NCBI GenBank assembly: GCA_020853575.1
Contig: JADYYP010000045.1
Coordinates: forward strand, 1-64,000
Length of the DNA: 64,000 nt
From: Planctomycetota bacterium
Lineage (GTDB): Bacteria > Planctomycetota > UBA1135 > GCA-002686595
Reading direction: 5' to 3'
Made by a program: the position numbers and the translations under genes. Below are positions 1 to 9,055 of the stretch, piece by piece. The first letter of the stretch is position 1; every line of letters begins with the position of its first letter. Below the pieces are notes generated by a model. It made no database searches and was not told the origin of the DNA. It saw only the letters and a program-made list of their open reading frames with translations.

Positions 1-120
1 ATCAAGTCGCAAGCCTGCGGCTTCCGCAACCGCGAGCGCTTCAAGAACGCGATCTACTTCCACTGCGGAGGGCTCGACCTCTACCCCGCGCATGGCTCAA
101 CTACCCACACAACTTCCTGA
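1..120 (+). CDS. ISL3-family transposase, C-terminal fragment (cut by window edge)
   Basis: The first 29 codons in frame 1 read as the end of an ISL3-type (IS204/IS1001/IS1096/IS1165) transposase: a [14 protein letters not shown] block followed by HCGGLDLYP, which I recognise as the usual C-terminus of this family. Frame 1 stays open to a TGA at 118-120, but the last ten codons (after LDLYP) overlap the antisense 3' end of the methyltransferase gene and probably are terminal element sequence. The catalytic DDE region lies outside the window, so integrity of the element cannot be judged. Confidence rests on about 30 residues only. Confidence 0.6.
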   Translation: MKSQACGFRNRERFKNAIYFHCGGLDLYPAHGSTTHTTS

Positions 121-126
121 AGCCCC
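1..126 (+). mobile_element. Right end of an ISL3-type insertion sequence (partial)
   Basis: The transposase tail is followed within 40 bases by the end of the methyltransferase gene on the other strand. Read outside-in from about 126, the minus strand starts GGGGCTTCAGGAAG and contains GTTGAGCC, which resembles the terminal repeats I remember for ISL3 elements. I therefore place the element boundary near 126. The left end, and therefore any matching inverted repeat or 8-bp target duplication, is outside the window. The exact boundary is inference. Confidence 0.5.
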
Positions 127-1862
127 ATAAACGTGTCGTTCTGGAAGTCCCAGTCGACCGCCCAGTAGTCGATGTAGTCCGACCACTTCTTGACCTTGCT
201 GCGCACCTCCTCGGGGATCAGCTCGGTGTTCGGGATGACGAAGTCCTTGAGCGCGACTTGCACGGCGAGCGGCTTCAGGTGCTGGATGTCGGCCTCCAGG
301 AAGGCCAGCTCGAAGAACCGGATGTCGCCCTTCGCGGCGGCCTGCTGCTCCATCACTTCGCGAGGGATTTGCAGCAGCATGAGCTTCACGCCCTTGTGCT
401 TCGCCAATTCTTGAACCGGGCCGCCCTTGCGGACTTCGTTGTTCGGACCGGCGAGCCCCATTTCCCACTCCCAGCCGAGGACGTGCAGCTCGCCCTGCTT
501 GAGCTTCGCGCACTCCTCGACGGCGGTATCGATCTCGGCGAACGTCACGGGCGCGTCGACCGCGCCGATGTGGACCATCGCCTTGCCGGTGCGACCGTGC
601 AGGTGCGCCATACCCGCGACGGGTTGCGCTCCGTAGAGCTTCAGGACGAATGCGAGGTACTCGTAGAGCGAACGTTCTGCGAGTGGCTTGTCCTTCGATT
701 CTCCGAACGTCACGCCTTGCCAGTATTGACGTTCGTACCGGCCCAGATTGAGAACATCGAACGGTCTACATCCGTCGAGGCTCAAGAGGCGCTTGCGCGA
801 CACGTGAACTCCCCATCGACCGAGATCGCAACCAATCCAACGTCGACGCAGTCGCTCGGCAACGGCCAGGGTAGTCCCGGAGCCGGAGAAGAAGTCGGCG
901 ACCAGATCGCCCTCGTTCGAGGACGCACGAATGATGCGTTCGAGCAGTGACTCGGGCTTCTGGGTCGGGTAGTCCCATCGCTCTGAGCCCATCGGGTTCA
1001 CGGGGGGGATGTCGTCCCAAACAGAATCGACGATGTCCCCCGGCACTTCATCGAGATAGATCGTGCGTGCGCCTCCTGCCGATGGATTGACGTCGTCTCG
1101 GTACAGTCGCCCGTCCTTGTCTTTCTTGAACCGCGCTACGTACTCCTGTCGATGCGGCTTGTACTGGACGTTCCAGGTGTGATCGGCTGACTTCGAGTAG
1201 ACGAAAATGGTGTCGTGCTTTCTGGGGAAGTTGCGCGCGGTCTTCCGCTTGAAGCCGAAGTAGTGCCAAGCGACCTCGTTCACGAAGCCGTCCTCGCCGA
1301 AGACTTCGTCGAGCTGCGCTCGAATCAGGTGACTGACGTGCCAGTCACAGTGGACATAGATAGTTCCCCGCGCCGAGAGCAGGTCGTGCGCTAGTCGCAG
1401 TCGATCCGTGATCATCGTGAGGTAGCTGGACGTCCCGCCGCCCCACGTATCGCGGTACGCCTTCTCTTCAATGACGGACTGCTCCTTGAAGACTTCTTCC
1501 GACGCTTCTCCAATCGGGGCATCGAACGAGAAGTCCGCCCCTGTCGCGAATGGTGGGTCGATGTAAATGAGATCGACACGGCCAGCGAGCCGTTCGAGCA
1601 GCGACCCCATCACCAGCAGGTTATCCCCCCAGATGAGCTTGTTCTTCCAGCCCTTCTCGAAGGTGTCACCCTCCTTCCCCTGGTAGGTGTCGAAGAGCGT
1701 CGCGCCCTTGCTCTTGGCGACCTCGCGCGTCGCCCGGCTTGCGTTCACGGTCTCGATGACCTGAAAGGGTAACCTGACGCGCGACACCTCCCTGCGAGTG
1801 CCGTCTTCGTTGTACTTGCCGGGCCAGACCAGTTCGGTCTTGGTGATGTCGATCTTTGCCAT
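81..1862 (-). CDS. Site-specific DNA methyltransferase (beta class, Mod-like), 3' end probably replaced by IS sequence
   Basis: Predicted 593-residue S-adenosylmethionine-dependent adenine-N6 or cytosine-N4 methyltransferase. The catalytic DPPF motif sits near residue 102 and the SAM-binding FSGSGTT motif near residue 320. That order (motif IV before motif I) is the beta-class, type III Mod-like arrangement. The ATG at 1862 is chosen because the family-like N-terminus [17 protein letters not shown] begins there and it lies 4 bases after the upstream gene's stop; the open frame upstream is antisense noise. The protein ends abruptly after a [12 protein letters not shown] segment with a tail (about 14 residues) that overlaps the neighbouring transposase end. 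Homologues as I remember them continue for about 40 residues here. Last gene of the putative defence operon, so truncation would not be polar on the others. Confidence 0.85.
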   Translation of the reverse strand: MAKIDITKTELVWPGKYNEDGTRREVSRVRLPFQVIETVNASRATREVAKSKGATLFDTYQGKEGDTFEKGWKNKLIWGDNLLVMGSLLERLAGRVDLIYIDPPFATGADFSFDAPIGEASEEVFKEQSVIEEKAYRDTWGGGTSSYLTMITDRLRLAHDLLSARGTIYVHCDWHVSHLIRAQLDEVFGEDGFVNEVAWHYFGFKRKTARNFPRKHDTIFVYSKSADHTWNVQYKPHRQEYVARFKKDKDGRLYRDDVNPSAGGARTIYLDEVPGDIVDSVWDDIPPVNPMGSERWDYPTQKPESLLERIIRASSNEGDLVADFFSGSGTTLAVAERLRRRWIGCDLGRWGVHVSRKRLLSLDGCRPFDVLNLGRYERQYWQGVTFGESKDKPLAERSLYEYLAFVLKLYGAQPVAGMAHLHGRTGKAMVHIGAVDAPVTFAEIDTAVEECAKLKQGELHVLGWEWEMGLAGPNNEVRKGGPVQELAKHKGVKLMLLQIPREVMEQQAAAKGDIRFFELAFLEADIQHLKPLAVQVALKDFVIPNTELIPEEVRSKVKKWSDYIDYWAVDWDFQNDTFMGLQEVVWVVEPCAG

Positions 1863-1866
1863 CGCG

Positions 1867-4800
1867 CTACTGTTCCGTCTCTTCTTCGGTGTGGCCTTCG
1901 TCGTCGGCGCGACCGCCTTCTGCGATCTCCAACCATCCGTGGTCGAACGTGAATGTCTTCGCCTTGCCCGCCGGGTCCTGGATACGCCAGACCATCTCGG
2001 AGCCCTCCGTGCCTGCGCGCTCGACGACGTACAGCCAGTAGGCGACTCCGCGCAGCCGCGCGCACTCGAACTGCGCTCGCGAGAGCCCAACGGGTCGGTC
2101 CCTCAGCAGTCCGGTCATCGCCTTCACCTCGATCCATCGGCGGGTCGTGCCGTCGGCTGCGAGCTCTTTGAGGTCGTAGCCCGCGTTGTTCTTGCGCGTT
2201 CGCCGCAGCGTGGGCTCGCTTGCGAGGACGCGCCGGATCGCCAGCTCTTCCAGCGCGCCACGCTTGGACGAGTCCAGTTCATCGGGGTCGGGCTCGTCGT
2301 CGTCGCTGGCATGCACGCCGACGTAGGACACGAACGGTCGACCGCCATCGCCGCCTGGAGTTCGCCGCCCGGGTGACTGTCCACCGCTGTTCCGCTTGAT
2401 CGGCTCGGTCGTCCCGGATCCGCCGGATGTGCTGCTCTGCGGCCCGCCTTCAGACCCATGCCCGCCCGAGTTCCTGTTCGGGTAGGTGCTACGTCCGTTG
2501 CCTTCTGGAGGTGGCGTCGGCTGCCGGTATGCATCGCCGAGGATCTCGCGCAAGTACTCCTCGGTTGTGGTCGAGTCGATCGTGGGCCTCGGGGTCGGGG
2601 CCTCTTCCGGAGCGGGCTGTTCGGCGTCGTCCTCTATATCGAAACGTTCGCGTAACTCGGCCTCAGTGGTAACGCCAAGATGCTTCAAGAGCGTAAGCAG
2701 CTTGGGATCAAGGCCCGCTTCCTTTGCGAGCAGGTCGACAGCCGGCGGCTTGAACTCGATCTTCGACTGCAGGAACGGGCTCTCCGTCCATGAAGGCTCA
2801 ATGGATGCGAAGACGACATCGGATGGACGACTTAGCGACCCGCTCGGGTTTGGAATCCACGTGGCATCGTTCAGTCGCCTGATGAACGCGGCGGGGAAGC
2901 GCCGGGCGCGTCGTGTGTAGTATTGCCACGAGTACTCCCCGGCGAAGGCGGCCGCTCCGCGTCGCTCGTGCAGCGCGCACATTTCGTCCCACAGCAGGCC
3001 GGCCCGTCGGCGGGCTTCTAAAGCAGGTAATGAGGGCAGGAAGGAGAGCAGGCGCTCCAGTCCACGTAAATCAATGTCCTCGACCTGTTCGTACCCCGTG
3101 CATCCCGAGCCCCCCGCGGCGATGCGCATCTGAACGCGCTCCAAGTAGTCGAGACGGGTCTCGACCTCGACTGGCTCGACGTTGCGTGCAACGCCACAAC
3201 CCTCGAGCATGTTGCGGATGTCCTCACCGCGCAGCGCGTCGTTCGAATCGTCGACGAGCATCACTCCGCTGACTCCGGCAAACAGGTCCTTCAGGCGTTG
3301 CGTCGCGCTGTACAAGTCGGACGGTTTGACGAGCGCGCGCTCCCCGGAACCCGCGTCGACAGCGACCACGAAGTGGGCATCTCGGAGCCGTTCTCTGAGG
3401 TGGTCCTTGCGGCTAGCAAGGGCGTCTGATCGGTAGGCATGGAGGATGCGCTCCAAGTCTTGGGCGTAGGACTCAGGGGGCCCGGATCGTCCGTCGTCCT
3501 GGTACTTTGTGAGGACCACCCGAAGCACCTCCTCGATCGCGTCCGGTTCCTTGAGCCCCAACTCTTGAAGGAACGCCCTCGCCTCTTCGTCCTCGCACAA
3601 CGACTGTCGAACCGTGAGACACTCGCTCGTGGTGATCGTGGGCAGGAAGACCTGGGGTTGCTGATTCGCATAGGCGGGCAGATGGGTGCCGTCTTCCAAT
3701 CGTATGAGCGGAAGTGAGCGGAGCAGTCCGTACCTCATCAGGTCCGACTGCGTGCGCAGATAGCGGTACAGCGCCGCGATCCAAGGATCGGGCTGAGCTT
3801 CGAGGAACGACGTGGTGAGTTTGCGGATGACGGCCTCAGGGCGCTCCTCGAGCACACCGAGTTCCCTCATGAGGTAGTCGCGCAGTTCCGGTGTCCGGTC
3901 CTGCGTGACGTCACCCGTCACCCATCCGGTGCCTTCGCCGGTGCCGAAAAGGTCCGCGAGGTGTTGCTGGCTGAACAGAGCGCGCAGCTCTTGTCCGCGG
4001 GCAATCCGAGCGCGCCCGGCGTCGAGGTATCCGCCTCCGTGGGCAGGCAGAACACGTTCTTCGCGGAGCACGTTGCGCGTCGCCTCGAAGATCGGAGCGA
4101 AGAGCGACCCCCCGGCGAACATCTCTCGATTGAGGGGAAGCGCGGCGAGTGCCTGCGCGGAGAGGGCGTCGACATCACGCAGGTAGCGAACTGCATCGAC
4201 GACCAGATCAGCCGTCTCCCGAACGAGGCGCTGGTTCCACTCATCCCTCATGTGGACGTTGTCACGGCTCGGTGTCGTTCGATATGGCCCTTGCAGGACG
4301 AACCCCAAATGCGTCTCGACGATCGTCGGGAAAGAGACCACCAGCGACGATTTCGTGACGGGTCGCACACCAACGAAACGATCAGTGCCGTCGGCCGCCC
4401 ACAGGAAGGCGATCTCGACGCGCCCAAGCTGTTTCCCACCCTCGTCGAGGACAGGTCGCTCGAAAATCATCCACGTTTCGTCGACGTTGAGGTCCCGCCC
4501 ATGTTCCTCCCCGAGCACTTGGACCCTGCGAACGCTCGGAGCGAGCACCTCGGGTTCGCCTCGCATGTAGGTGCCAGATGGCCCATCGACAACCGCCCAG
4601 CTCACGCTGTCGATGTGACGGAGGAACAGCAGCGTGCGCGGCCCAAGCTGTCGCAGCCCTGCGGCGATGTCGCCTGCGGCTGTCTCATCGTTCTCCTTGA
4701 AGGGCAGTACGAAGACCGTCTCACCTGGACGATCGGAGCAGGGATTGCCCTTTTTCGGCCACACGAAGTTCTCGATGCTGAAATGCTCATCACCGGAGGA

Positions 4801-5160
4801 GATTGAGGGCCGGTCCGTGAAGGCGTACACCGACTTGAAACCGATGCCGAACCGCCCGATCGAGCCGTGGTCTTTCGTGCTTTCGCCAATGCCACAGATG
4901 CCGCGAACGTCCATCTCGGTGAACGGAGCCCCGAAGTGCGAAACGCGCACGTCGTTGTGCGAAAGCTCGAAACGAACCTCTCGCGACTTTGCGGGGGTGC
5001 TACGGCGTGCGAGCGCGTCCTCTGCGTTCTGCAGCAGTTCGTAGATGAAGTGCGTTCGATCGGAGTACATCGTTGCGAGGTGAGTGCCAGCGAAGCGAAC
5101 GCCCTTCGGCCCCCAGTCCCGCTCGTTGTCTCGCCGAATCGCGTCGTAGTCGGAAGCCAT
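1867..5160 (-). CDS. GHKL/sacsin-like ATPase with C-terminal DUF3883 nuclease-like domain
   Basis: Predicted 1097-residue protein. The N-terminus carries a Bergerat-fold (Hsp90/histidine-kinase-like) ATP site: N box ELLQNAEDA at 41-49, GICGIGEST at 87-95 and GRFGIGFKS at 102-110. A long middle region without recognised motifs follows, then a Pro/Ser/Gly-rich linker (roughly 890-965). The last 120 residues match DUF3883, with GYDL followed by WIEVKAM, the D...E-x-K signature of PD-(D/E)XK-type folds. The start at 5160 overlaps the helicase stop by one base (TGATG). Proteins of this architecture are known beside methyltransferases and helicases in restriction and anti-phage loci. Here it may act as the ATP-driven sensor or effector, which is inference. 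Confidence 0.85.
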   Translation of the reverse strand: MASDYDAIRRDNERDWGPKGVRFAGTHLATMYSDRTHFIYELLQNAEDALARRSTPAKSREVRFELSHNDVRVSHFGAPFTEMDVRGICGIGESTKDHGSIGRFGIGFKSVYAFTDRPSISSGDEHFSIENFVWPKKGNPCSDRPGETVFVLPFKENDETAAGDIAAGLRQLGPRTLLFLRHIDSVSWAVVDGPSGTYMRGEPEVLAPSVRRVQVLGEEHGRDLNVDETWMIFERPVLDEGGKQLGRVEIAFLWAADGTDRFVGVRPVTKSSLVVSFPTIVETHLGFVLQGPYRTTPSRDNVHMRDEWNQRLVRETADLVVDAVRYLRDVDALSAQALAALPLNREMFAGGSLFAPIFEATRNVLREERVLPAHGGGYLDAGRARIARGQELRALFSQQHLADLFGTGEGTGWVTGDVTQDRTPELRDYLMRELGVLEERPEAVIRKLTTSFLEAQPDPWIAALYRYLRTQSDLMRYGLLRSLPLIRLEDGTHLPAYANQQPQVFLPTITTSECLTVRQSLCEDEEARAFLQELGLKEPDAIEEVLRVVLTKYQDDGRSGPPESYAQDLERILHAYRSDALASRKDHLRERLRDAHFVVAVDAGSGERALVKPSDLYSATQRLKDLFAGVSGVMLVDDSNDALRGEDIRNMLEGCGVARNVEPVEVETRLDYLERVQMRIAAGGSGCTGYEQVEDIDLRGLERLLSFLPSLPALEARRRAGLLWDEMCALHERRGAAAFAGEYSWQYYTRRARRFPAAFIRRLNDATWIPNPSGSLSRPSDVVFASIEPSWTESPFLQSKIEFKPPAVDLLAKEAGLDPKLLTLLKHLGVTTEAELRERFDIEDDAEQPAPEEAPTPRPTIDSTTTEEYLREILGDAYRQPTPPPEGNGRSTYPNRNSGGHGSEGGPQSSTSGGSGTTEPIKRNSGGQSPGRRTPGGDGGRPFVSYVGVHASDDDEPDPDELDSSKRGALEELAIRRVLASEPTLRRTRKNNAGYDLKELAADGTTRRWIEVKAMTGLLRDRPVGLSRAQFECARLRGVAYWLYVVERAGTEGSEMVWRIQDPAGKAKTFTFDHGWLEIAEGGRADDEGHTEEETEQ

Positions 5161-8018
5161 CAGCGAACCGCCTCCCGCGAGATCACACCGTCCGCGCTGC
5201 ACATGCTCCGCAGATCGCACTCCTTGCAGATGGCGGCCTCCGGCGGAGTAGTCACCGCGAACTCCCACGCTTCGATGCGCCGCACCGTTTCGTCGAAGTG
5301 ACGTCCAGCTTCCTCGACTCGACGTGGGTCGTACGGGAGCACCATGAGCGCGTCTTCCTTGCGCGCCTCCGCCGTCCAGTAGAGGAGGAGCCGATCAACA
5401 CGCTTGCCGTGTCGGCGCTCCAGAATGTGCGCGTACGTGCAGAGCTGCTGCTCGCAGGCGGCCAGGAGAGCCGGGCTGTCCTTCGGTCGCGGCGACGTCT
5501 TGAAGTCGAGCAGCTCCAGCTTCCCGTCGCCACCGAGAAGCAGGTCCACGGTGCCGGTGAGGATATACCCGTCCTTCTCCAACGAGACGTCGACCTCCGT
5601 CTGGATCACGCGGCGCATCTCGTCGCGGTTCTGGCGAAAGTAGTTGATGACCTGACGGAAGGCGGACTCTTTCGCCGTCTCGTCGATCGGGCGCACGTCG
5701 CTGAGGCAGAGGAACTGGAACGTGCGGTCGAACAGTTCGCGGATGCGAACGTCGTCGAGGGTGTCGATGCCGCCGTCGAGAACGATGCGGTGGACCTCCT
5801 CGATCGTCTGGTGAACGAGCAGGCCGAAGAAGATCACGCTCGATCGCGACGGCGTGAAGTCGAACTCGCGGAAGAACTGGTACTGGCGGGGACACGTCTC
5901 GTAGATCCGCAGGTCGCCCGTGAAGCTGTACGTCTGCTTCACGCGCATCCGCTCGCGGCTCTCGAAGCGTTGCGCGGCGAGGAGATCGCGCTCGACGTAA
6001 GGCCATTGCGGGAGGCCCTGCCAGATCGACGTGAAGTGGTCCTTCGGTTGCTCGTGCGCGGTCAGCACGAGCATCTTCTGCGGACGGGAGAACGCCACGT
6101 AATGCAGGCGCATCCGATCGAAGAGCGTCACGCGATCCTCGGGCTCGAACGGCGCGCGCGAGTAGAACGCTCCGAGATCGCGGTCGATCTGCTTCTGGCT
6201 GGAGAGCTGCTTGCACAGCGACCCGACCACGACGACCGGAAACTCCAAGCCCTTCGCTTGGTGGATCGTCATCACCTGGACGTGGCCCTTCGGGAAGGGC
6301 TGGTCCGGGTCCTCGTACTCGTTGATCCCGCCTTCGAACAGCAAGCGCAGGAAGCTGTTGAACAGGTGAAGCCGCAGGAACTCGCGGTTCTTGTGGGTGA
6401 CGACCGTGTAGTGGTAGTAGGTCTGGAAGATGTTCAGGAGCTGCGAGAACACCGCGAGGTTCCGAGCGGCGTCCTCGTTGCGCGCGACGCCCAGGAACGG
6501 CTCGACCGCGAGCAGGCGATAGAAGTAGTCGGCGGGCCGAAGGTCGAGCGACTCGCCCTCGCGGAGGGAGTTGATCTCCGTCGTCCAACCTTGCAGCAGC
6601 AGCGCGAGCGGGTGCGGCGCTGCGAAGCGGCGGCCGAGTTGCACGAGGCCGTCGTCGACATAGGCCGCAAGCTCGGCCACGGATCCCGCGACGCTTCCGC
6701 GTCCCTGGCCAAACCAGCCGAAGATGATCGCGAAGCACGCGACGAGATCGCGCACCTCGGGGTTGTCAAAGTACGCCCTGGCGCGCGGGCAGAACGAGGG
6801 GATGCCGCGCGCTTCGAGGGCCGAGAGGTACGCACCGCTGTGCTCCTGGCGGACGCTGTGGAGGAGCAGCGCGACTTGGCTGTAGTCCGCGATCACGCCG
6901 GAACGCTTGAGGTAGTCGACGAGGTCCGCGAAGCGGCTCGTCTCGTCGCGCTCGTCCTTGCCCCAGATGGCGAACACGGCCGGGTACGCCGGATGCACGG
7001 CCTCGGGGTCGGGCGTGATCGTCTTGTCGTAGCGGAACGCTCGTCCGCCACGGTTCGACCAGTTCGCCGAGGCCATCCAGCGGTCGTACCGCTCGACGAT
7101 CGTGCGGTGCGAGCGGTAGTTGGTCGTCAGGGTGACGACCGCGCAGCCCGGCATCCGCAGCGGGAACTCCAAGATGTTCCGCACGGTCGCACCTCGGAAG
7201 CGATAGAGGCTCTGGTCCTCGTCGCCGACGACGCAGAGGTTGCGCGTCTGCTCGGTGAGCCTGAGCAGCAGCCGCTCCTGGATGTGGTTCGTGTCCTGGT
7301 ACTCGTCCACGAGCACGTAACGGATCTCGCGCGTGACGGACGCGGCCGTCTTCTCGTCCTGGAGGAGGTCATGGACGAGCCACTGCAGGTGCGCGAAGTC
7401 GACGCGGTTCGCGGCGAAGAGCGCGCGTCGGTAGGCGATGTGCGCGCGGCCGAGACCTGACAGGAAGGGGTCGGGATCAGCGGCGAGGCGCTCGGGATCG
7501 ACAAGCTCCTCGGTGATCTTGTCGAAGTAGCGCCGTGCGCCTTCGATGGCGGTCCACCGGGTCGTCCACTTTCCGAGGAACTGGCCGTTGACCTCGGGGC
7601 CGATGATCTCCTCGAAGTGGTCGAAGATGAACAGGAGCTGGGTCAGCTCGTCGAGGGTCTCGAAACTGTTCCCGAGCGCGGTGCGATGCCGATGCTGCGC
7701 GAGGACGCGGCTGCAGAAGCCGTGGATCGTCGAGACCACAAGCTCCGAGAGATCCCCGCCGTACCCGACCTTGCGTGCGGCGGCGGCCATGCGGTCGCGC
7801 AGCTCGAAGGCTGCCTTCTCGGTGAACGTGCAGAGCACGATCTGCTTCGGCTCGGCCTTCTTCTGCAGGAGCAGGTTGAGCGCGCGAAGGACGACGCAGT
7901 AGCTCTTGCCAGAGCCCGGCCCCGCCACCACGAGCAGCGGACCCTCCTGATGCCCGACGATCCGGCGCTGGGCGTCGTTCAGGTCGGGGTACTGCTCCAG
8001 GATCGTCGGCGCGATCAT
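5160..8018 (-). CDS. UvrD/Rep-type superfamily 1 helicase fused to PD-(D/E)XK nuclease with Fe-S cysteines
   Basis: Predicted 952-residue helicase-nuclease. Motif I is AGPGSGKS near residue 35 and motif II is VLVDEYQDT near 233. GDEDQSLYRFRGA (III/IV region), VMTIHQAKGLEFP (V) and YVAFSRPQK (VI) follow in order. After about residue 690 comes a RecB/AddB/Cas4-like nuclease: YETCPRQYQFF supplies the first cysteine, GTVDLLLG and LELLDFKTS supply the acidic and E/D-x-K residues, and CKECDLRSMC supplies three more cysteines for a likely 4Fe-4S cluster. The start is the ATG at 8018, overlapping the radC stop (TGATG); a GTG three bases upstream is also possible. It probably unwinds and cuts DNA ends as part of the island's defence function. 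Confidence 0.9.
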   Translation of the reverse strand: MIAPTILEQYPDLNDAQRRIVGHQEGPLLVVAGPGSGKSYCVVLRALNLLLQKKAEPKQIVLCTFTEKAAFELRDRMAAAARKVGYGGDLSELVVSTIHGFCSRVLAQHRHRTALGNSFETLDELTQLLFIFDHFEEIIGPEVNGQFLGKWTTRWTAIEGARRYFDKITEELVDPERLAADPDPFLSGLGRAHIAYRRALFAANRVDFAHLQWLVHDLLQDEKTAASVTREIRYVLVDEYQDTNHIQERLLLRLTEQTRNLCVVGDEDQSLYRFRGATVRNILEFPLRMPGCAVVTLTTNYRSHRTIVERYDRWMASANWSNRGGRAFRYDKTITPDPEAVHPAYPAVFAIWGKDERDETSRFADLVDYLKRSGVIADYSQVALLLHSVRQEHSGAYLSALEARGIPSFCPRARAYFDNPEVRDLVACFAIIFGWFGQGRGSVAGSVAELAAYVDDGLVQLGRRFAAPHPLALLLQGWTTEINSLREGESLDLRPADYFYRLLAVEPFLGVARNEDAARNLAVFSQLLNIFQTYYHYTVVTHKNREFLRLHLFNSFLRLLFEGGINEYEDPDQPFPKGHVQVMTIHQAKGLEFPVVVVGSLCKQLSSQKQIDRDLGAFYSRAPFEPEDRVTLFDRMRLHYVAFSRPQKMLVLTAHEQPKDHFTSIWQGLPQWPYVERDLLAAQRFESRERMRVKQTYSFTGDLRIYETCPRQYQFFREFDFTPSRSSVIFFGLLVHQTIEEVHRIVLDGGIDTLDDVRIRELFDRTFQFLCLSDVRPIDETAKESAFRQVINYFRQNRDEMRRVIQTEVDVSLEKDGYILTGTVDLLLGGDGKLELLDFKTSPRPKDSPALLAACEQQLCTYAHILERRHGKRVDRLLLYWTAEARKEDALMVLPYDPRRVEEAGRHFDETVRRIEAWEFAVTTPPEAAICKECDLRSMCSADGVISREAVR

Positions 8019-8707
8019 CACAGGAGCCCGGCCTTCCGAAAGCTGAACGTGGCGTCGACCGAGACGATCAAGTGATCGACGATCTTCAATCGCAACGGCT
8101 CGGCCGCGAGGACGATCGCCCGCGTCAGAAGTTTGTCCTGCTCGGACGGCTGGACCTGACCGTTGGGATGGTTGTGCGCGAGGACGAGCGCGGCAGATCC
8201 ACGGCGGAGTGCCGACTCGATCACCCGACGCGGGTAGACGGTTGCGCGATCGACAGTTCCTTCTTCGAGCGTCTCAACGCCGTCGCGCACCAGCCGGTAG
8301 GCCGTGTCGAGGTACGCGACCTGGAAGACCTCGTTCTTGAGCGCGCCGATGCGCATGCGCCAGAACGTTTCGATGCTGGTCGGATCGGCGAGCGTGTCTT
8401 GGCCCTCGCACGACTGCTGGAGGTAGAGCGTCGCGGCGGCGCGGATGATCTTGAGCGCGACTGGCGCGACCTCGCCCAGTCCCTTCACCGAGGACAGCTC
8501 CTCGTTCGGCGCGTCTAGGATGCCCCGCAGGTTGCCGAAGCGTGCGATCAGGGCCTTGGCAGGCTCCTTCACGTCGCTGCGCGGGATGGCGAGGGTGAGC
8601 AGCAGCTCGACGATCTCGTAGTCGGCGAAGCCCTCGATGCCGGAGCGCGTGAAGCGTTCACGGAGGCGCTGACGGTGCCCGAGGTAGTGCGGGGAATCGG
8701 ACGTCAC
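8018..8707 (-). CDS. radC: RadC-family JAB/MPN (JAMM) domain protein
   Basis: Predicted 229 residues, full length for RadC. An N-terminal helix-hairpin-helix-like region (LRERFTRSGIEGFADYEIVE) precedes the JAMM domain, where the metal ligands are intact: a glutamate in ALKNEVFQVAYLD, HNHPNG and the downstream S-x2-D of PSEQD. The GTG start at 8707 has GGAG eight bases upstream. RadC is no longer regarded as a repair protein; genes of this family are common in mobile and defence islands and their biochemical role is unresolved. Translational coupling to the helicase makes it part of this system rather than a housekeeping copy. Confidence 0.9.
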   Translation of the reverse strand: MTSDSPHYLGHRQRLRERFTRSGIEGFADYEIVELLLTLAIPRSDVKEPAKALIARFGNLRGILDAPNEELSSVKGLGEVAPVALKIIRAAATLYLQQSCEGQDTLADPTSIETFWRMRIGALKNEVFQVAYLDTAYRLVRDGVETLEEGTVDRATVYPRRVIESALRRGSAALVLAHNHPNGQVQPSEQDKLLTRAIVLAAEPLRLKIVDHLIVSVDATFSFRKAGLL

Positions 8708-8753
8708 GGCCCAGTCTCCGTAGCCTCGCGCCAGGGCAGAACCGGAACCGGAA

Positions 8754-8966
8754 TCAACGCGACCCCATCGGCGGACGCCCGGGGGCCCGTCGCTGCCGAG
8801 GAGAGGGTAGTTGGGGGGCGCGCGTCTTCAGCTCGGCCTCGATCATGCGCTCGACCCATGCCTGCTCGGTCGTGCCCGTGCGGGCGCACAGCACCTTGAC
8901 GGCGCGCTTCAGTTCGGGAGTGACGCGGACGTGGATCTGGGCGGACTTGGCGAGCATGTCGGCCAT
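8754..8966 (-). CDS. Small ribbon-helix-helix (CopG-like) protein
   Basis: Predicted 70 residues. The segment QIHVRVTPELKRAVKVLC followed by TGTTEQAWVERMIEAEL fits the beta-strand plus two helices of a ribbon-helix-helix DNA-binding fold, and a basic Pro/Arg-rich tail ends the protein. The ATG at 8966 is preferred over an in-frame TTG at 8987; neither has a clear Shine-Dalgarno. It is the first gene of the minus-strand island, 46 bases before radC, so an autoregulatory repressor or antitoxin-like role is plausible. No toxin gene is adjacent. Confidence 0.7.
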   Translation of the reverse strand: MADMLAKSAQIHVRVTPELKRAVKVLCARTGTTEQAWVERMIEAELKTRAPQLPSPRQRRAPGRPPMGSR

Positions 8967-9005
8967 GGGGATGCGCCGCTGGGGCAATGGGTGCGAGTTG
9001 GTGTC

Positions 9006-9011
9006 AAGCTA
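9006..9011 (-). promoter_or_regulatory. Candidate -10 box of the defence operon
   Basis: The minus strand reads TAGCTT here, matching the TAnnnT box found before many genes in this window, 39 bases before the ribbon-helix-helix start. No clear -35 hexamer is visible. Confidence 0.35.
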
Positions 9012-9055
9012 CCACCGCGCCAGTCGGGGTTCAGCCCGGAACTTGGGGGTAGGCC

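Noticed and set aside
5073-7460. Long plus-strand open frame opposite the helicase gene
   Set aside because: Antisense GC-rich frame; the minus strand encodes a complete helicase-nuclease with all motifs.
81-8707. Assignment of the island to BREX or DISARM
   Set aside because: No PglZ, BrxL, DrmB (DUF1998) or PLD nuclease gene is present.
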